Program-made: the position numbers and the translations under genes
In this document: piece after piece, positions 59,801 through 63,873 of the stretch
Layout: each line of letters opens with the position of its first letter
Numbering within the stretch: the stretch's first letter is position 1
Assembly (NCBI GenBank): GCA_951640165.1
Contig: OX621237.1
Coordinates: 19,220,001-19,284,000, forward strand
DNA from: Pseudoips prasinana
Taxonomy: Eukaryota; Arthropoda; Insecta; Lepidoptera; Nolidae
Reading direction: 5' to 3'
DNA length: 64,000 nucleotides
Notes under the pieces: model-generated
What the model saw: the letters and a program-made list of their open reading frames with translations, nothing else
Told to the model about the DNA's origin: nothing
Databases searched by the model: none

Positions 59801-60950
59801 ATAATGTCTCCTGGCTGGTAGACGCTTTTGTCCGTTTGGACGAAGATGCAGAAGCTGCGCGGCTGGTAACGCAGTGGAGCCGAAGACGAGAACAGCGGTC
59901 CTGATGTGGACCGTGCCACTAGCGCGTATTGCCCCGGGCCGGGGTCGCTGATCTACACCAAAGAAAGAAATAAATAAACAATGAGGTAAAAGAGAACCTC
60001 ACGTATTTGTGGCGGCACAGTTTGGATTGCTAACAGTCGTGCGGTTAGATTACATCTATTAGATGTGGCGCGTTGTGACTGCAGTGTTCTAGAAATGGTT
60101 TACCTAATAAGCTGAAATGCCCTTATTCTACACCTACGTTATCTAGATCACGCGAGTAAATAATAAATAACTGTAGGTATATATGTATGTACAGACGCCA
60201 GCAAATCAAGCTACCCCAATCTGTCAAATATCCCGAATTGAAAGTGAACCTTATGCTTATGTAATAAAGTTGAAAATCTATAAAGAAAAAATGACAGATT
60301 GGAATAGCTGGATGTACTGGCGTCTGTACCTATGAAAGTGTGTAAGTAAGGTACTTATAAGCAAAATCTAATTTTAAAACATTTTCTACGTGGTTGTTCC
60401 AGCTAATCTTCGAATCGTCTATTCTAATTTTGATAGGGCTCTCTATGTCCAGTATAGGGAGTAATACAATATACTCGATTTTTTTTGTTCGATCAGGTGG
60501 TTTATTTTTATTATTATATTTTCTTTAAAAGACAACGCTCGCACTAGGGAATTTAATCCCTGTGTCGCGGGGTACTTTACAAATATATGATAGACGGACA
60601 CAATAACATCCAGACTCAGGACAACTATTTATGGGTCACACAAATAGCTGTCCGGCGCGGAACTCGAAGCGGCGAGGCGACTGTCTTAGCCGCTGCGCCA
60701 CACGTGCAGTTAATTTTCATTCAAGTCAATAGTCGTGCATTCAGTTATTGAATGTATGGTACTTACTTCAAGGTCTATAAGCCTGGAGGACGCAGCAGGT
60801 ACTTGCACCTCGCGGCCCTGTGTATACTGCTCGCCGTTGGCGCGCCGTCCTTCCACCGCTACGTACAGCGTGTACGCCCTGGAACCGCCTGCTATCGCGA
60901 CGGTGTAGGAGCCGTAAGGCCGCAGCACTCGAGGCCCCACTACTGATATA
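14619..60950 (-). CDS. CD109-like / alpha-2-macroglobulin family protein, 24 exons, thioester lost, 5' end missing
   Basis: Twenty-four minus-strand exons, listed individually, join in consistent phase into about 1416 residues ending at TAG (14619-14621). Order: macroglobulin domain 1 (VLRPYGSYTV), MG2 (FVQTDKSVYQPGDIINFR), MG3 (ADYVQPRF), MG4 (HFNGIPVRGEL), MG5-6 (VELRVLGEASAFVGLLAQD), a proline-rich bait-like stretch (RLPPPPSPRYF), MG7 (GAFSVHPTLGLGL), CUB, the alpha-helical thioester-domain fold (YQRLMAYRRPDGSF), the receptor-binding domain, and a GPI-type tail. Family roles are protease binding, innate immunity and, for CD109, cell-surface signalling. The usual GCGEQ is replaced by HAARP (residues about 898-902), so covalent capture is not expected. 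The signal peptide exon is not in the window. Alternatives are an insect Mcr or Tep6-type gene; no LDL-receptor class A domain is seen. Confidence 0.93.
15209..15475 (-). repeat. RTE-tail repeat, copy 1
   Basis: Read on the minus strand it starts GAATATCATCACCCC and ends GGCTTGTCCAGCAGTGGACTT followed by an ATG/ATC-rich tail, typical of RTE-class LINE 3' ends. Other copies: 25560-25785, 31770-31890, 33590-33830, and 44098-48965 (split). It lies between exons 24 and 23 of the CD109-like gene. Confidence 0.75.
15705..15873 (-). CDS. CD109-like visible exon 23 (very GC-rich)
   Basis: Acceptor ATCGTTTGCAG, donor TCTA|GTGAGT. Encodes VVWARLQQGGGRVLAGVRAA and RPAWATLRDLYDS. G/C at nearly all third positions, in contrast with AT-rich flanks. 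Confidence 0.92.
16495..16597 (-). CDS. CD109-like visible exon 22
   Basis: Acceptor TTTCTTTTCAG, donor ACG|GTGAGA. Encodes SGLTLLTVQLPSGYLAD, matching 'SGMAxLxVxLPSGF' of the receptor-binding domain. Confidence 0.95.
16892..17064 (-). CDS. CD109-like visible exon 21 (receptor-binding domain start)
   Basis: Acceptor GATTCCACAG, donor GG|GTGAGT. Encodes SVSVVTEGRGSALLGITARG and LQLSICF, the family's 'GxGxALxQ...LxIC' block. Confidence 0.95.
17065..18358. other. CD109-like intron (exons 21/20), no recognisable element
   Basis: About 1.3 kb, AT-rich. Nothing coding or repetitive recognised. The neighbouring introns 15874-16494, 16598-16891, 18497-18991, 19189-19548, 19727-20706 and 21899-22540 also show nothing I can name. 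Confidence 0.5.
18359..18496 (-). CDS. CD109-like visible exon 20
   Basis: Acceptor GTTCCCCAG, donor CCG|GTACAG. Encodes VDALAQYAETIKSPPKLRLS, the end of the toroid and return to CUB. Confidence 0.93.
18992..19188 (-). CDS. CD109-like visible exon 19
   Basis: Acceptor CCTTTCTCTCAG, donor GTG|GTAAGT. Encodes GNSLEATTAAWGLRAMLA and TPIVRYLLQAYPPQD, equivalent to the 'VExTAYALLA...PIVRWL' helices. Confidence 0.95.
19549..19726 (-). CDS. CD109-like visible exon 18 (thioester-domain fold, GC donor)
   Basis: Acceptor ATCTTCCACAG. The donor is ACGG|GCAAGT, a GC rather than GT, and it joins exon 19 in frame (TTGSTLFW). Encodes KAVDYLAKGLSPSLDAYTLA. Confidence 0.9.
20707..20920 (-). CDS. CD109-like visible exon 17 (thioester-domain fold)
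   Basis: Acceptor GTACTTGCAG, donor AAG|GTGAGT. Encodes WMTAVAARWLSRCARYIPVE and LPSGGWP, equivalent to the 'TWLTAFVxxxF' and 'GxF' repeats of the alpha/alpha toroid. Confidence 0.95.
21013..21152 (-). CDS. CD109-like visible exon 16 (thioester-domain fold)
   Basis: Acceptor CATTCATTCAG, donor TG|GTGAGG. Encodes GYQRLMAYRRPDGSFAP, the highly conserved helix after the thioester site. Confidence 0.95.
21386..21628 (-). CDS. CD109-like visible exon 15 (CUB, lost thioester site)
   Basis: Acceptor TTGTTCCTCAG, donor CAG|GTATGT. Contains STLEATGELLAVAL and then PPHAARPLALACVLLDYLQ, where thioester-containing relatives read P-x-GCGEQN...VxxYL. GCGEQ is absent and the only cysteine lies downstream of it. 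Exon GC content is well above the surrounding introns. Confidence 0.93.
21738..21898 (-). CDS. CD109-like visible exon 14 (MG7/CUB)
   Basis: Acceptor TTGATTAATTAG, donor AAG|GTATAT. Encodes VTVPARGTVSTAFLVTAVRS and ends SLFRTIQVK, the usual 'I.VKPEG' junction. Confidence 0.93.
22541..22845 (-). CDS. CD109-like visible exon 13 (MG7)
   Basis: Acceptor AATTTTTTTTAG, donor AAAA|GTAAGA. Encodes AIGAFSVHPTLGLGLASP then SLQRGETVAAVIIL, corresponding to the 'SxxxGLGL...RGE' MG7 block. Confidence 0.95.
23328..23481 (-). CDS. CD109-like visible exon 12 (bait-like proline-rich segment)
   Basis: Acceptor ATCTGTCCCAAG (poor pyrimidine tract), donor GG|GTATGT. Encodes a low-complexity stretch with RLPPPPSPRYF and then PTWMLANLTV. 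Its position between MG6 and MG7 corresponds to the bait region. Confidence 0.85.
24258..24312 (-). CDS. CD109-like visible exon 11 (55 nt)
   Basis: Acceptor TTTTGTTTCAG, donor GATG|GTGAGT. Encodes NAGVVILTDGVLIKTNPD; the AGVVxLTD motif ends MG6 in this family. Confidence 0.9.
24390..24506 (-). CDS. CD109-like visible exon 10 (MG6)
   Basis: Acceptor AATGTTACAG; the donor read as CTA|GTTCGT is weak and is the least certain junction of the gene. A 4-nt shift to GTAACC would put a stop into the next exon, so this reading is preferred. Confidence 0.8.
24558..24660. repeat. Small MITE with inverted ends
   Basis: AGGGTGATTGGAAACCTCGG at the left is mirrored by the right end ...TTCTAATCACCCT (arms about 30 bp, imperfect, including GGGGATGAATAG). 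About 103 bp in the intron between exons 10 and 9 of the CD109-like gene. Confidence 0.75.
25155..25212. repeat. Perfect 26-bp palindrome beside a splice donor
   Basis: AACAAGAAACAGTTATACCT plus ACATAT at 25155-25180 is exactly inverted at 25187-25212 around the 6-nt loop ATAGTA. It begins 15 nt into the intron after visible exon 9 (donor at 25227), so the pre-mRNA could form a long hairpin next to that donor. Confidence 0.92.
25228..25404 (-). CDS. CD109-like visible exon 9 (MG6)
   Basis: Acceptor TATTCTTCAG, donor ACT|GTGAGT. Contains VELRVLGEASAFVGLLAQD, an A2M-family signature. A perfect palindrome begins 15 nt into the downstream intron. Confidence 0.95.
25560..25785 (-). repeat. RTE-tail repeat, copy 2
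   Basis: Same family as 15209-15475, with the AAGTCCACTGCTGGAC signature at its left end and CGGGATGAGATGGGGTGATG at its right. A strongly decayed 5S-type repeat may follow at about 25860-25990. Confidence 0.7.
26203..26364 (-). CDS. CD109-like visible exon 8 (MG5/6)
   Basis: Acceptor ACATATCGCAG, donor GAT|GTGAGT. Encodes TSRMAPGCTLLAWYPR, the usual 'MxPxxxLLxYY' strand. Confidence 0.9.
26721..26962. repeat. Foldback MITE with arms of about 97 bp
   Basis: The left arm 26721-26817 (from GGGGCTCTACCGGCTAAGTC) is mirrored by 26866-26962 with few mismatches around a 48-bp spacer. A relic of the same end is visible near 10968-10994 (TTCGGCGATTTAGCCGGTAG). Confidence 0.88.
27033..27587. repeat. 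Foldback element with perfect 28-bp arms containing a second hairpin
   Basis: The arm AGTGACAAAATTGTGACGAG plus CAACCACT at 27033-27060 is exactly inverted at 27560-27587. Inside, 27083-27106 and 27131-27154 form a 24-bp hairpin with one mismatch (GTAATGAAATG...). Looks like one MITE nested in another. Confidence 0.85.
27624..27679. repeat. 56-bp hairpin
   Basis: AACCTGAATCTCCTTAACTAA is mirrored with one mismatch at 27659-27679, and the 14-nt centre (CGACATAAGTGTCT) contains the further palindrome GACATAAGTGTC. Confidence 0.85.
28054..28260 (-). CDS. CD109-like visible exon 7 (MG5)
   Basis: Acceptor AATTTCCCAG, donor GAG|GTCAGT. Encodes EYSHGQFLTAEVLTRD and PMDLVHYAILGRGDIV. Confidence 0.9.
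28337..28411. repeat. 75-bp palindrome in the exon 7/6 intron
   Basis: TTCCTATGATACGGGTGAA at 28349-28367 is exactly inverted at 28375-28393. Outer arms GCTGACATAAGGTT and AACCTTATGTTAGC extend it. Loop TATAGAC. MITE-like, no coding capacity. Confidence 0.88.
28890..29130 (-). repeat. 5S rRNA-derived SINE-like repeat, copy 1
   Basis: Read on the minus strand it carries AGCAACTAGCGG and then GATGGGTGACCGCC (complement at 29048-29061), which correspond to the A-box side and C-box of 5S rRNA genes. A conserved tail follows: GCGTCTCCGTG, GGGCACATTAAGCTGTCGG, then TTATGTCAAAGGCCTACTGG. Confidence 0.75.
29194..29370 (-). CDS. CD109-like visible exon 6 (MG4/5)
   Basis: Acceptor GATCACAG, donor GTG|GTGAGT. 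Encodes IEVVDPSGQIISSEGDV onward, in phase 0 on both sides. Confidence 0.9.
29371..30118. other. CD109-like intron (exons 6/5), AT-rich
   Basis: Very AT-rich, with poly-T and poly-A runs. No repeat family or coding segment recognised. Confidence 0.5.
30119..30446 (-). CDS. CD109-like visible exon 5 (MG3-MG4)
   Basis: Acceptor TTCCACTTAG, donor CAG|GTAAAT. The largest exon (328 nt). Begins HFNGIPVRGELTI and includes VVDINGHADVVFDL. Confidence 0.93.
31078..31180 (-). repeat. SINE family A, 3'-part fragment
   Basis: Contains CGGCCATCTGATCCCAAAC and CCATGGAAACCAGATAACTG, the tail shared with the 43497, 49200 and 58430 copies. The tRNA-like head is missing. Confidence 0.75.
31770..31890 (-). repeat. 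RTE-tail repeat, copy 3 (short)
   Basis: CAGCTGAAAGAAGTCCACTG and CTGGACAAGCCTCCCTCAAG mark the 3'-terminal half of the family seen at 15209. Confidence 0.7.
31990..32312. repeat. Minisatellite-like imperfect tandem repeat
   Basis: At least three degenerate units of about 80-110 bp share TTGATCCAGAGTAATAAGAA, GCAATCATA and the segment ACACGGCCTCTCT...CCCTTTCTTTGTCTA. It lies in the CD109-like intron between exons 5 and 4. Confidence 0.75.
32932..33150 (-). repeat. 5S-derived SINE-like repeat, copy 2
   Basis: Same body as 28890-29130. The minus strand shows GGTTAAGCAACTAGGCTCGC and then the decayed C-box GATCGGTGGCCGCC. A more degenerate copy follows at about 33420-33590. Confidence 0.72.
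33590..33830 (-). repeat. RTE-tail repeat, copy 4
   Basis: Same family as 15209, with GCCACGCTTGGCAGGCGGGT and CCAAGGGGTGAGATGGGGTG. It ends about 35 bp from the donor of CD109-like visible exon 4. Confidence 0.72.
33865..34001 (-). CDS. CD109-like visible exon 4 (MG3)
   Basis: Acceptor AAAATAG, donor AA|GTAATA. Encodes HVLVADYVQPRFQMDIDMP, the MG3 start. Confidence 0.93.
34092..34660 (+). mobile_element. Nested Lep1-like Helitrons
   Basis: One copy starts at about 34092 (ATCACAGTAATATTATAAAG) and is interrupted after TTGTAGTAATAT. A different element, 34199-34453 (CTATATATATAAATC to CCGCTAGT), is inserted there. The sequence then resumes, and a third copy spans 34482-34660, ending GGGGCGCAGCTAGT. 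CTAGT ends without inverted repeats or target duplication fit non-autonomous Helitrons. No Rep/helicase is present. Confidence 0.7.
35098..35295 (-). repeat. tRNA-derived SINE, family B, copy 2
   Basis: The minus strand reads a head with GGGTTCGAGTCCCGC (B box) and GACAACTATTTGTGTGACCC, then AAGTACCCCGCGACCCAGG. Matches 9335-9480 and 60500-60712. Confidence 0.8.
35484..35545 (-). repeat. SINE family A fragment
   Basis: ACATCATCTGATCCCAAATT and AAGCAGGGCTTGTACTATG mark a short piece of the family A tail. Confidence 0.6.
35828..39331 (-). mobile_element. pogo/Tigger-like DNA transposon, 3.5 kb, defective
   Basis: Inserted at TA (35826-35827 and 39332-39333) in the 600-bp repeat. Ends GGGTAAGATCCCC and (inverted) GGGTAAAGTGACC. 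Both subterminal regions carry many variants of CCAATTATTGGCAC (left: 35836, about 36025, 36070; right: about 38690, 38715, 38885, 38930, 39295), often as near-palindromes, probably transposase binding sites. The coding region lies on the minus strand at 36381-38640. Confidence 0.85.
36381..38640 (-). pseudogene. pogo/Tigger-like transposase pseudogene
   Basis: Starts MKPKITTEKSRKKPK. Domains in order: psq-type helix-turn-helix (LNKALQAVKDGMSKKLAAKT), CENP-B-type domain (GPPTILTEKEENDLEDWILL to WFLQRHPKIS), DDE core and a charged C-terminal tail. Damage: a deletion/frame break near 38105 removes the segment expected to hold the first catalytic aspartate; a TAA lies in frame at about 37827; the expected LQPAD reads LQPAN; frameshifts occur near 37432 and 37193. 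The middle aspartate is kept (FVDGHKTH). The 270-residue lysine/glutamate-rich frame at 36381-37193 is the transposase tail, not a separate gene. Confidence 0.85.
40115..40365 (-). repeat. 5S-derived SINE-like repeat, copy 3 (best preserved)
   Basis: The minus strand reads CGGCGAGGTTAAGCAACTAG (complement around 40311-40330) and then GAGATGGGTGACCGCC (around 40280-40295). The body and tail follow to a CCATACGATAAG terminus near 40118. Confidence 0.8.
40440..40612 (+). pseudogene. RTE-class LINE 3'-end fragment
   Basis: Ends with GGGGAGGCCTTATTCTAGCA, GTGGACGCC and ATGATGAGGATGATGG, the usual C-terminus and (ATG)n-type tail of RTE elements. Confidence 0.65.
40775..41145 (+). repeat. SINE-like repeat, family C
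   Basis: tRNA-like head GTTGCTCTAGCGGTAGCGTG with a degenerate B box, then a long body ending GGCCGAAATTCGGTCAGGAG. An inverted copy is at 53020-53385. Confidence 0.7.
41245..41605 (+). pseudogene. LINE ORF2 C-terminal fragment
   Basis: The frame reads RDMAAFKIDHCSWEKLAEN and then, after a break, CRSRIGLFSHKR. This is the pattern of the C-terminal segment and zinc-knuckle of a widespread insect LINE. Several stops; RT core absent. Confidence 0.6.
41900..42205 (-). repeat. 5S-derived SINE-like repeat, copy 4, with an opposed tail fragment
   Basis: 41900-42125 matches copy 3 in the same orientation. 42125-42205 contains GCCATGTCAGAGGCCTACTG in the opposite sense, so two copies meet head to head. 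A decayed copy also lies at 42590-42760. Confidence 0.7.
42338..42509 (+). mobile_element. Lep1-like non-autonomous Helitron, 172 bp
   Basis: Starts ATCACACTAATATTATAAAG, has CTTCTTCACGTCTAAACGGC in the middle and ends GCGGGGCACAGCTAGT. Same structure as 34482-34660. Confidence 0.72.
43205..43440 (+). repeat. 5S-derived SINE-like repeat, copy 5 (plus strand)
   Basis: CGCGGTCAGTCCATAGATGG is followed by GGGACCG, very close to the insect 5S C-box region, then the shared body GAGCGTCTCC and tail AGAGGCCTACTGGGCGACTT. Confidence 0.75.
44438..47456 (-). pseudogene. LINE ORF2: endonuclease plus reverse transcriptase, one frameshift
   Basis: The first frame (47456-46293; likely start MLDAHSHFGS) is an APE-type endonuclease: HINAQSI, SESWL, GGGVAIYLR, GVYYCPS, MGDFN, SYHDLLF. 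The second (46243-44438) is the RT: DYRPISILPFLSKVLERL, LLDFSNAFNTVD (motif A), GVPQGDVLSPLLF, YADDLQIY (catalytic YADD), GVYFDNCLSWG, and the C-terminal RLWNALPLFIRR. The reading continues across a single-nucleotide break near 46306 (SRSVR / RYAGRPNDINREK); otherwise there are no stops in about 1000 codons. It is a recent copy, inactive only through this break if the break is real. Confidence 0.88.
47839..48570 (-). CDS. LINE ORF1 protein (L1-ORF1p-like), 243 aa
   Basis: Uninterrupted frame. N-terminal heptad-like helix (MESMQQAFSSMKEQLLTRMA), then RRKMLLFHGLPEAKKE (RRM-like start), AIDRCHRLGRSPSGDKPRP, and VSEFLTRPRHEAFLAARQRY (C-terminal domain), ending in a basic tail (NRPKRAASAKK). This is the trimeric RNA-binding chaperone layout of L1-type ORF1 proteins. 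It lies immediately 5' of the endonuclease-RT ORF. Confidence 0.82.
   Translation of the reverse strand: MESMQQAFSSMKEQLLTRMAQFEELQKAPSTIVTPVALAEDFVAFKKFVIESLNCFQKQLDMLARCNDQTEMRGRRKMLLFHGLPEAKKEQSMDIIVTAVTNHLQISDFSDTAIDRCHRLGRSPSGDKPRPILVEFVSCRVRDHIWFEKTKYKGTGITVSEFLTRPRHEAFLAARQRYGISSCWSREGIIYILGTGGTRHKVISMEDLDKIGPALGHKDVAKDGAATSKITQNRPKRAASAKK
48975..49250 (+). repeat. tRNA-derived SINE, family A (full length)
   Basis: Head GCGTGTTGGCATGGTTGGC with B box GGGTTCGATTCC, body TGTCTGTTTGTCCTGAGTC, tail AGTTTGGGATCAGATGGCCG, 3' end ATTATTATTATTT. The best full-length reference copy in the window. Confidence 0.85.
49703..50282 (-). repeat. GACA-core interspersed repeat, copy 2 (inverted)
   Basis: Reverse complement of the unit at 9499-9989: starts GGTTCCGTAGCCAAATGGCA, includes CTGTCTGTCTGTCCGTCTG, ends GTCCGACTCGCACTTGGCC. 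Confidence 0.8.
50735..52955 (+). pseudogene. RTE-class LINE remnant, interrupted
   Basis: 50749-51613 gives RT fragments (NNKAPGDNRVTIELFKADG, then after stops NRPITLLSHVYKLFSRVITN, RGVRQGDITSPSPELF, VESYIYLGQTTPLGR). From about 52440 the same element resumes (SKVFD*YVLP, RTMEYAMFGVSLRDQITN). It ends in an ATGATGATG-rich tail at about 52912-52943. The YADD block and many codons are lost; several stops. Confidence 0.78.
51614..52400 (+). pseudogene. R1-clade LINE 3' fragment inside the RTE remnant
   Basis: The frame at 51720-52019 reads CRRCHPTS...AQHTLAECPARVAKRRLKIV, the C-terminal zinc-knuckle and following helix of R1/TRAS-type elements. A 3' UTR-like stretch (GTAGGTTTAGTCGGTGCGAG, about 52215-52375) recurs at 57725-57880. 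Confidence 0.7.
53020..53385 (-). repeat. SINE-like repeat, family C, inverted copy
   Basis: Reverse of 40775-41145: CCTAGCCGAATTTCGGCCCC at the left and CGCTATCACTAGACCAACGA (tRNA-like head, minus) at the right. Confidence 0.68.
54000..54156 (-). CDS. CD109-like visible exon 3 (MG2)
   Basis: Acceptor TGCTATAG, donor CAG|GTACCG. Encodes VDVTVLDTGGSPIRQW through PALGEWTIQ. A SINE head sits about 25 nt inside the following intron, which is 20 kb long. Confidence 0.93.
54522..55135 (+). repeat. 600-bp interspersed repeat, copy 3
   Basis: Near-identical to 4719-5319, from CTGTCTCAAAATGAATAATG to GTGAATAAAAACCTTTTTTA. The similarity suggests recent spread. Confidence 0.87.
56058..56245 (+). repeat. 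5S-derived SINE-like repeat, copy 6 (plus strand)
   Basis: GAGATTAAACGCCTAGGTCA, then TATGGATGGGTGACCGTC, then GAGCGTCTCCGTGC and GCCATGTCAGAGG. The order matches the 43205 copy. Confidence 0.75.
57725..57880 (+). repeat. R1-clade-associated 3' tail repeat, copy 2
   Basis: Shares TCCACGGCAGGTAGGTTTAG, TCGGTGCGAGTC and TTTTTGCGGGTGGCAT with 52215-52375, and ends CTGCCTTATAAAAAAAG, suggesting a poly(A)-tailed retroposed end. Confidence 0.72.
58400..58665 (-). repeat. tRNA-derived SINE, family A, copy
   Basis: Left end ATTATAATAATAATTCTGGG, then the tail block, then at right CCTGGGTGGGAATCGAACCC (B box on minus) and ACGCCACAAGCC. A short tail scrap of the same family is at 59090-59155. Confidence 0.83.
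59774..59952 (-). CDS. CD109-like visible exon 2 (MG1/MG2)
   Basis: Acceptor TTTGGTGTAG, donor AA|GTAAGA. Contains IFVQTDKSVYQPGDIINFR, the family's most conserved N-terminal motif. Confidence 0.95.
60189..60329. repeat. 141-bp MITE, terminal repeat GTACAGACGCCAGC
   Basis: GTACAGACGCCAGCAAATC at the left and GATGTACTGGCGTCTGTAC at the right are inverted with two mismatches. The interior shares AGTGAACCTTATGCTTATG with the inverted copy at 63764-63873. Confidence 0.87.
60500..60712 (-). repeat. tRNA-derived SINE, family B, copy 3
   Basis: Closest to 35098-35295. The minus-strand head (CGTGTGGCGCAGCGGCTAAG) carries a good A box. Lies 55 bp from the donor of CD109-like visible exon 1. Confidence 0.83.
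60767..60950 (-). CDS. CD109-like visible exon 1 (MG1)
   Basis: Acceptor TTTCTCTCTCAG, donor GAA|GTAAGT. Encodes SVVGPRVLRPYGSYTVAIAG, the canonical first macroglobulin strand. It starts in phase 2, so an upstream exon must exist. Confidence 0.9.
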
Positions 60951-61059
60951 CTGAGAGAGAAAAACATACATCTTATTTTAATGTCTGCTTATAATCTGTA
61001 ATGTTGTCTGCCAAGAGAATTTGAATTATCTGGGAAAACGCCTCAAAGCGTTACCAATT

Positions 61060-63720
61060 ATAATAATAATAATAATTTATTATCAAAAAGCCAAGTACAA
61101 ATTTTCCATCTCATCTACACATAAATGCACAAATATATACAATGATGCTTAAATAAAGAGATAGAGTGAACGTCAGTGTCTATGATAGTATTAACTGTGT
61201 TACAGACACTGGCGCCTTCCTCTTACAATTTATGTGATAAAAATAGTCCTAGTATTGATGAGTTGCTGCTTTATACCAAATTTTAGACGTTGCAGTTTTA
61301 ATAATATTTAGTAAATAAAACTTATGATTAAGACATCTTAAATATCGTACAACTACAATATACATAGATAATAGTGTGTTTGAGGTGTGTGTAAGTTTAT
61401 TTGAGTCTATTTGTGTTCGTGTGTGTGTGTGGTATTGCGTGTGTGTGGGATTGCGTATGTGTTTATGTAAATTTTGTTGAGTATGTATATCACCGGGCTG
61501 AAGTTCCATTTTACATAGGAATTATGAAGGTTTTTTTGAAAATAATTGCTCAGTCTCCTCGTAGGTTAACTTCTGTAAGTAATCATTGACCACAAGTTTA
61601 CATTTCACTTTAGGGAAAGGATATATATTGCATAATCTGTTTATAGTGTTGTATAGACGAGCGCTAACAGTTGGGTAACTTCGGCTGCCTAAATCTGTTT
61701 TGGCAGCTATAGTTGGGCATACAAGATATTTACGCCGTTTATGCTCATTTAGCTTAGGGTCGTAGGTTAAAGATGACTGCACTCGCAAGATGATCTTAAG
61801 CCCACAGAGTTGTCGGACAGTGAGGGCAGATACGTCTTGGAATAATTGGGTTGTTGGATAGCGATAGGGTTTGTAAAGCATGACCTTCAAAACCGCTCTT
61901 TGCGCCCTCTCCAGTCGTAACAAGTAGGTCTTAAATGTACTACCCCATACAGAAATTCAATAGGCAAATAATGACTGAACTAAAGCATAATAAATGGTTT
62001 TCAATAGAGTGCCATCAACTACTCGTCTTAATTTCCTCATGGGTAACATTAATTTGCGAACTCGTGACACTGTCCCATCGATATGCTTCCGCCAACCCAG
62101 TGTGTTGTCAATATAAACACCCAGGTATTTAACAAATGAACTTCTTTGTAAAGATGGACATTTGCAAGATGTGCTTATTGACAGGCAGCTATGGATCTTA
62201 ATATCGGGCAGATTAGGTTGTGCGACAGTATTAGCTGAGAAAGGGACATAGTGAGTTTTGGACACGTTTATTGAAAGCAGATTAGATGAAAACCAGTCCA
62301 TGACTATCCCTACGGCATGTTCCGCTGCACGATGGGCAGACTCCCATGTTTTAGCACTTATGACAAGCGCAGTGTCATCTGCGTAAACGAAGATCTTGCA
62401 ATTAGGTATTATGAGTTGGCAGAATCTATTTATATATAAAAGAAACAGGGTCGGACCGAGTACACTTCCCTGAGGCACGCCATGAGTTAGGTTCACTTCA
62501 TCACTGATGTAATTATTTACCTTAACTCGTTGGCTTCTGTTTGTGAGATAATCACGAAATAAATTCAGACTAATATCTCTAATACCCAAACTTTCCAAGC
62601 TGCAAATTAGGTTGGGGGTAGAGACCGTGTCGAAAGCTTTGGCTATGTCTAGGAATATGCCTATGGTTTTCGTCCGTGAATCAAGATTTCCAGCTATTTG
62701 GTTCGTCAGCTCAAGAACTGCATCTTCTGTTGAGGTACCTCTTCTGAAACCGTATTGGTTTGAAGCAATGATGCTATTACGTTCAAGATAGCCTAGCAAT
62801 CTTTTATTCATGATCTTCTCCATAATTTTGGACAATACCGTGAGCACAGAAATTGGTCTATAGTTTTCGACACGATCTCCATCCCCGCCCTTAAACACCG
62901 GTGTGACTAATGCCTTCTTAAAAGTATCAGGGAAGGTGCCTTTTTTATACATAAGTTACAGACATGGGTGATTGCTGGAACAAGAACATGCTTGGCTGCT
63001 TTGATGATAGAAGCTGGAATTCCGTCATGGCCAACGGCGCAGTCATATTTAAGTGATGTGATTATGCTTTCTATTTCTAAGCAATCAGTTTCAAGAAATA
63101 CTAATGAATTACCTAACGGATTAATCAAACAGTTAAATTCAAAATTTGATCGTCCAAAATGCTGTCTTTGCGTAATTTGCTGAGCAAGGTCAGGTCCAAC
63201 GGTTGCAAAAAACTCATTAATAAAATTTACAGACGAATTTGGATCGTTGCAGATGTTTAGGAGTTCGTCTGATTTGTTTACACGTGAAGTGTTTTTGTAA
63301 CTAATTTCCCTTATTACATCCCATGTTGCTTTAGGATTACCACTGGCCCTGAGAAGCATACTTTTGTCAAAATCGCATTTAATTTTCTTTAATAAATTAT
63401 TACAAAAATTATCTGGTACATATTACGATATCTGGTATATATTAGTCTAGTAGTAGGGTTATTGGGATTTTGTTTTGCCTTTCTGTGTAGCCGATCACGA
63501 TTTCGTATACACCTCAGTAAGCCAGGGGTCACCCATGGTTTAATAATACGTTTCCTATGCTACACTTTTCTTTCAGAGCTGTTCTGGTTAATTGTTCTTG
63601 AAATGATAGCAATAAGTAGTTCCACGCTTTGATTAGGACTGGTGCAAGTTAAAACAATGCTGAAACCTGTTAGGTCAATTATGATTCTCTTTACAAAACA
63701 TTCTGCAGGGAATTTTCGCG
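61060..63720 (-). mobile_element. jockey/CR1-like LINE, 5'-truncated
   Basis: 3' end at a (TAA)n run (about 61066-61080), 3' UTR 61080-61521 with a GT-rich stretch (about 61385-61450), then the RT ORF. The 5' end lies near 63720. No endonuclease domain is seen, so the copy is 5'-truncated. Confidence 0.8.
61522..63720 (-). pseudogene. LINE reverse transcriptase, broken
   Basis: From 5': KPWVTPGLLRCIRNRDRLHR (about 63540), a frame break near 63400, then 63359-62907 (GNPKATWDVIREIS), a one-base break in an A-run near 62945, then 62952-61957 with the RT core: NYRPISVLTVLSKIMEKI, FLDIAKAFDTV, GVPQGSVLGPTLF, FVYADDTALVI, VKYLGVYIDNTLGW. A TGA at about 61955 (FAY*ISVWGS) separates the C-terminal part (61923-61522, LLRLERAQRAVLKVMLYKPY). 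Catalytic YADD is kept; non-functional because of the breaks and truncation. Confidence 0.85.
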
Positions 63721-63763
63721 CAATCTATCGGTTCTATTTACTTCACATCATCAGCCTGATATC

Positions 63764-63873
63764 GTGACGCCCGCACATCCAGCTACCCCAATTTTCAACT
63801 TTATCACAAAAGCATAAGGTTCACTTTTAATTGGGGAAAATTTACAGGTAGCTTGATGTGCTGACGTCTGTAA
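63764..63873. repeat. MITE of the GTACAGACGCCAGC family, inverted copy
   Basis: Ends GTGACGCCCGCACATC and GATGTGCTGACGTCTGTA. The interior is the reverse of the 60189 copy (AAAGCATAAGGTTCACTTTT). Confidence 0.82.

Noticed and set aside
60970..61060. Signal-peptide exon of the CD109-like gene just upstream of visible exon 1
   Set aside because: No ATG with a hydrophobic leader and a donor in the needed phase; likewise none found in 63720-64000, so the first exon is presumed outside the window.
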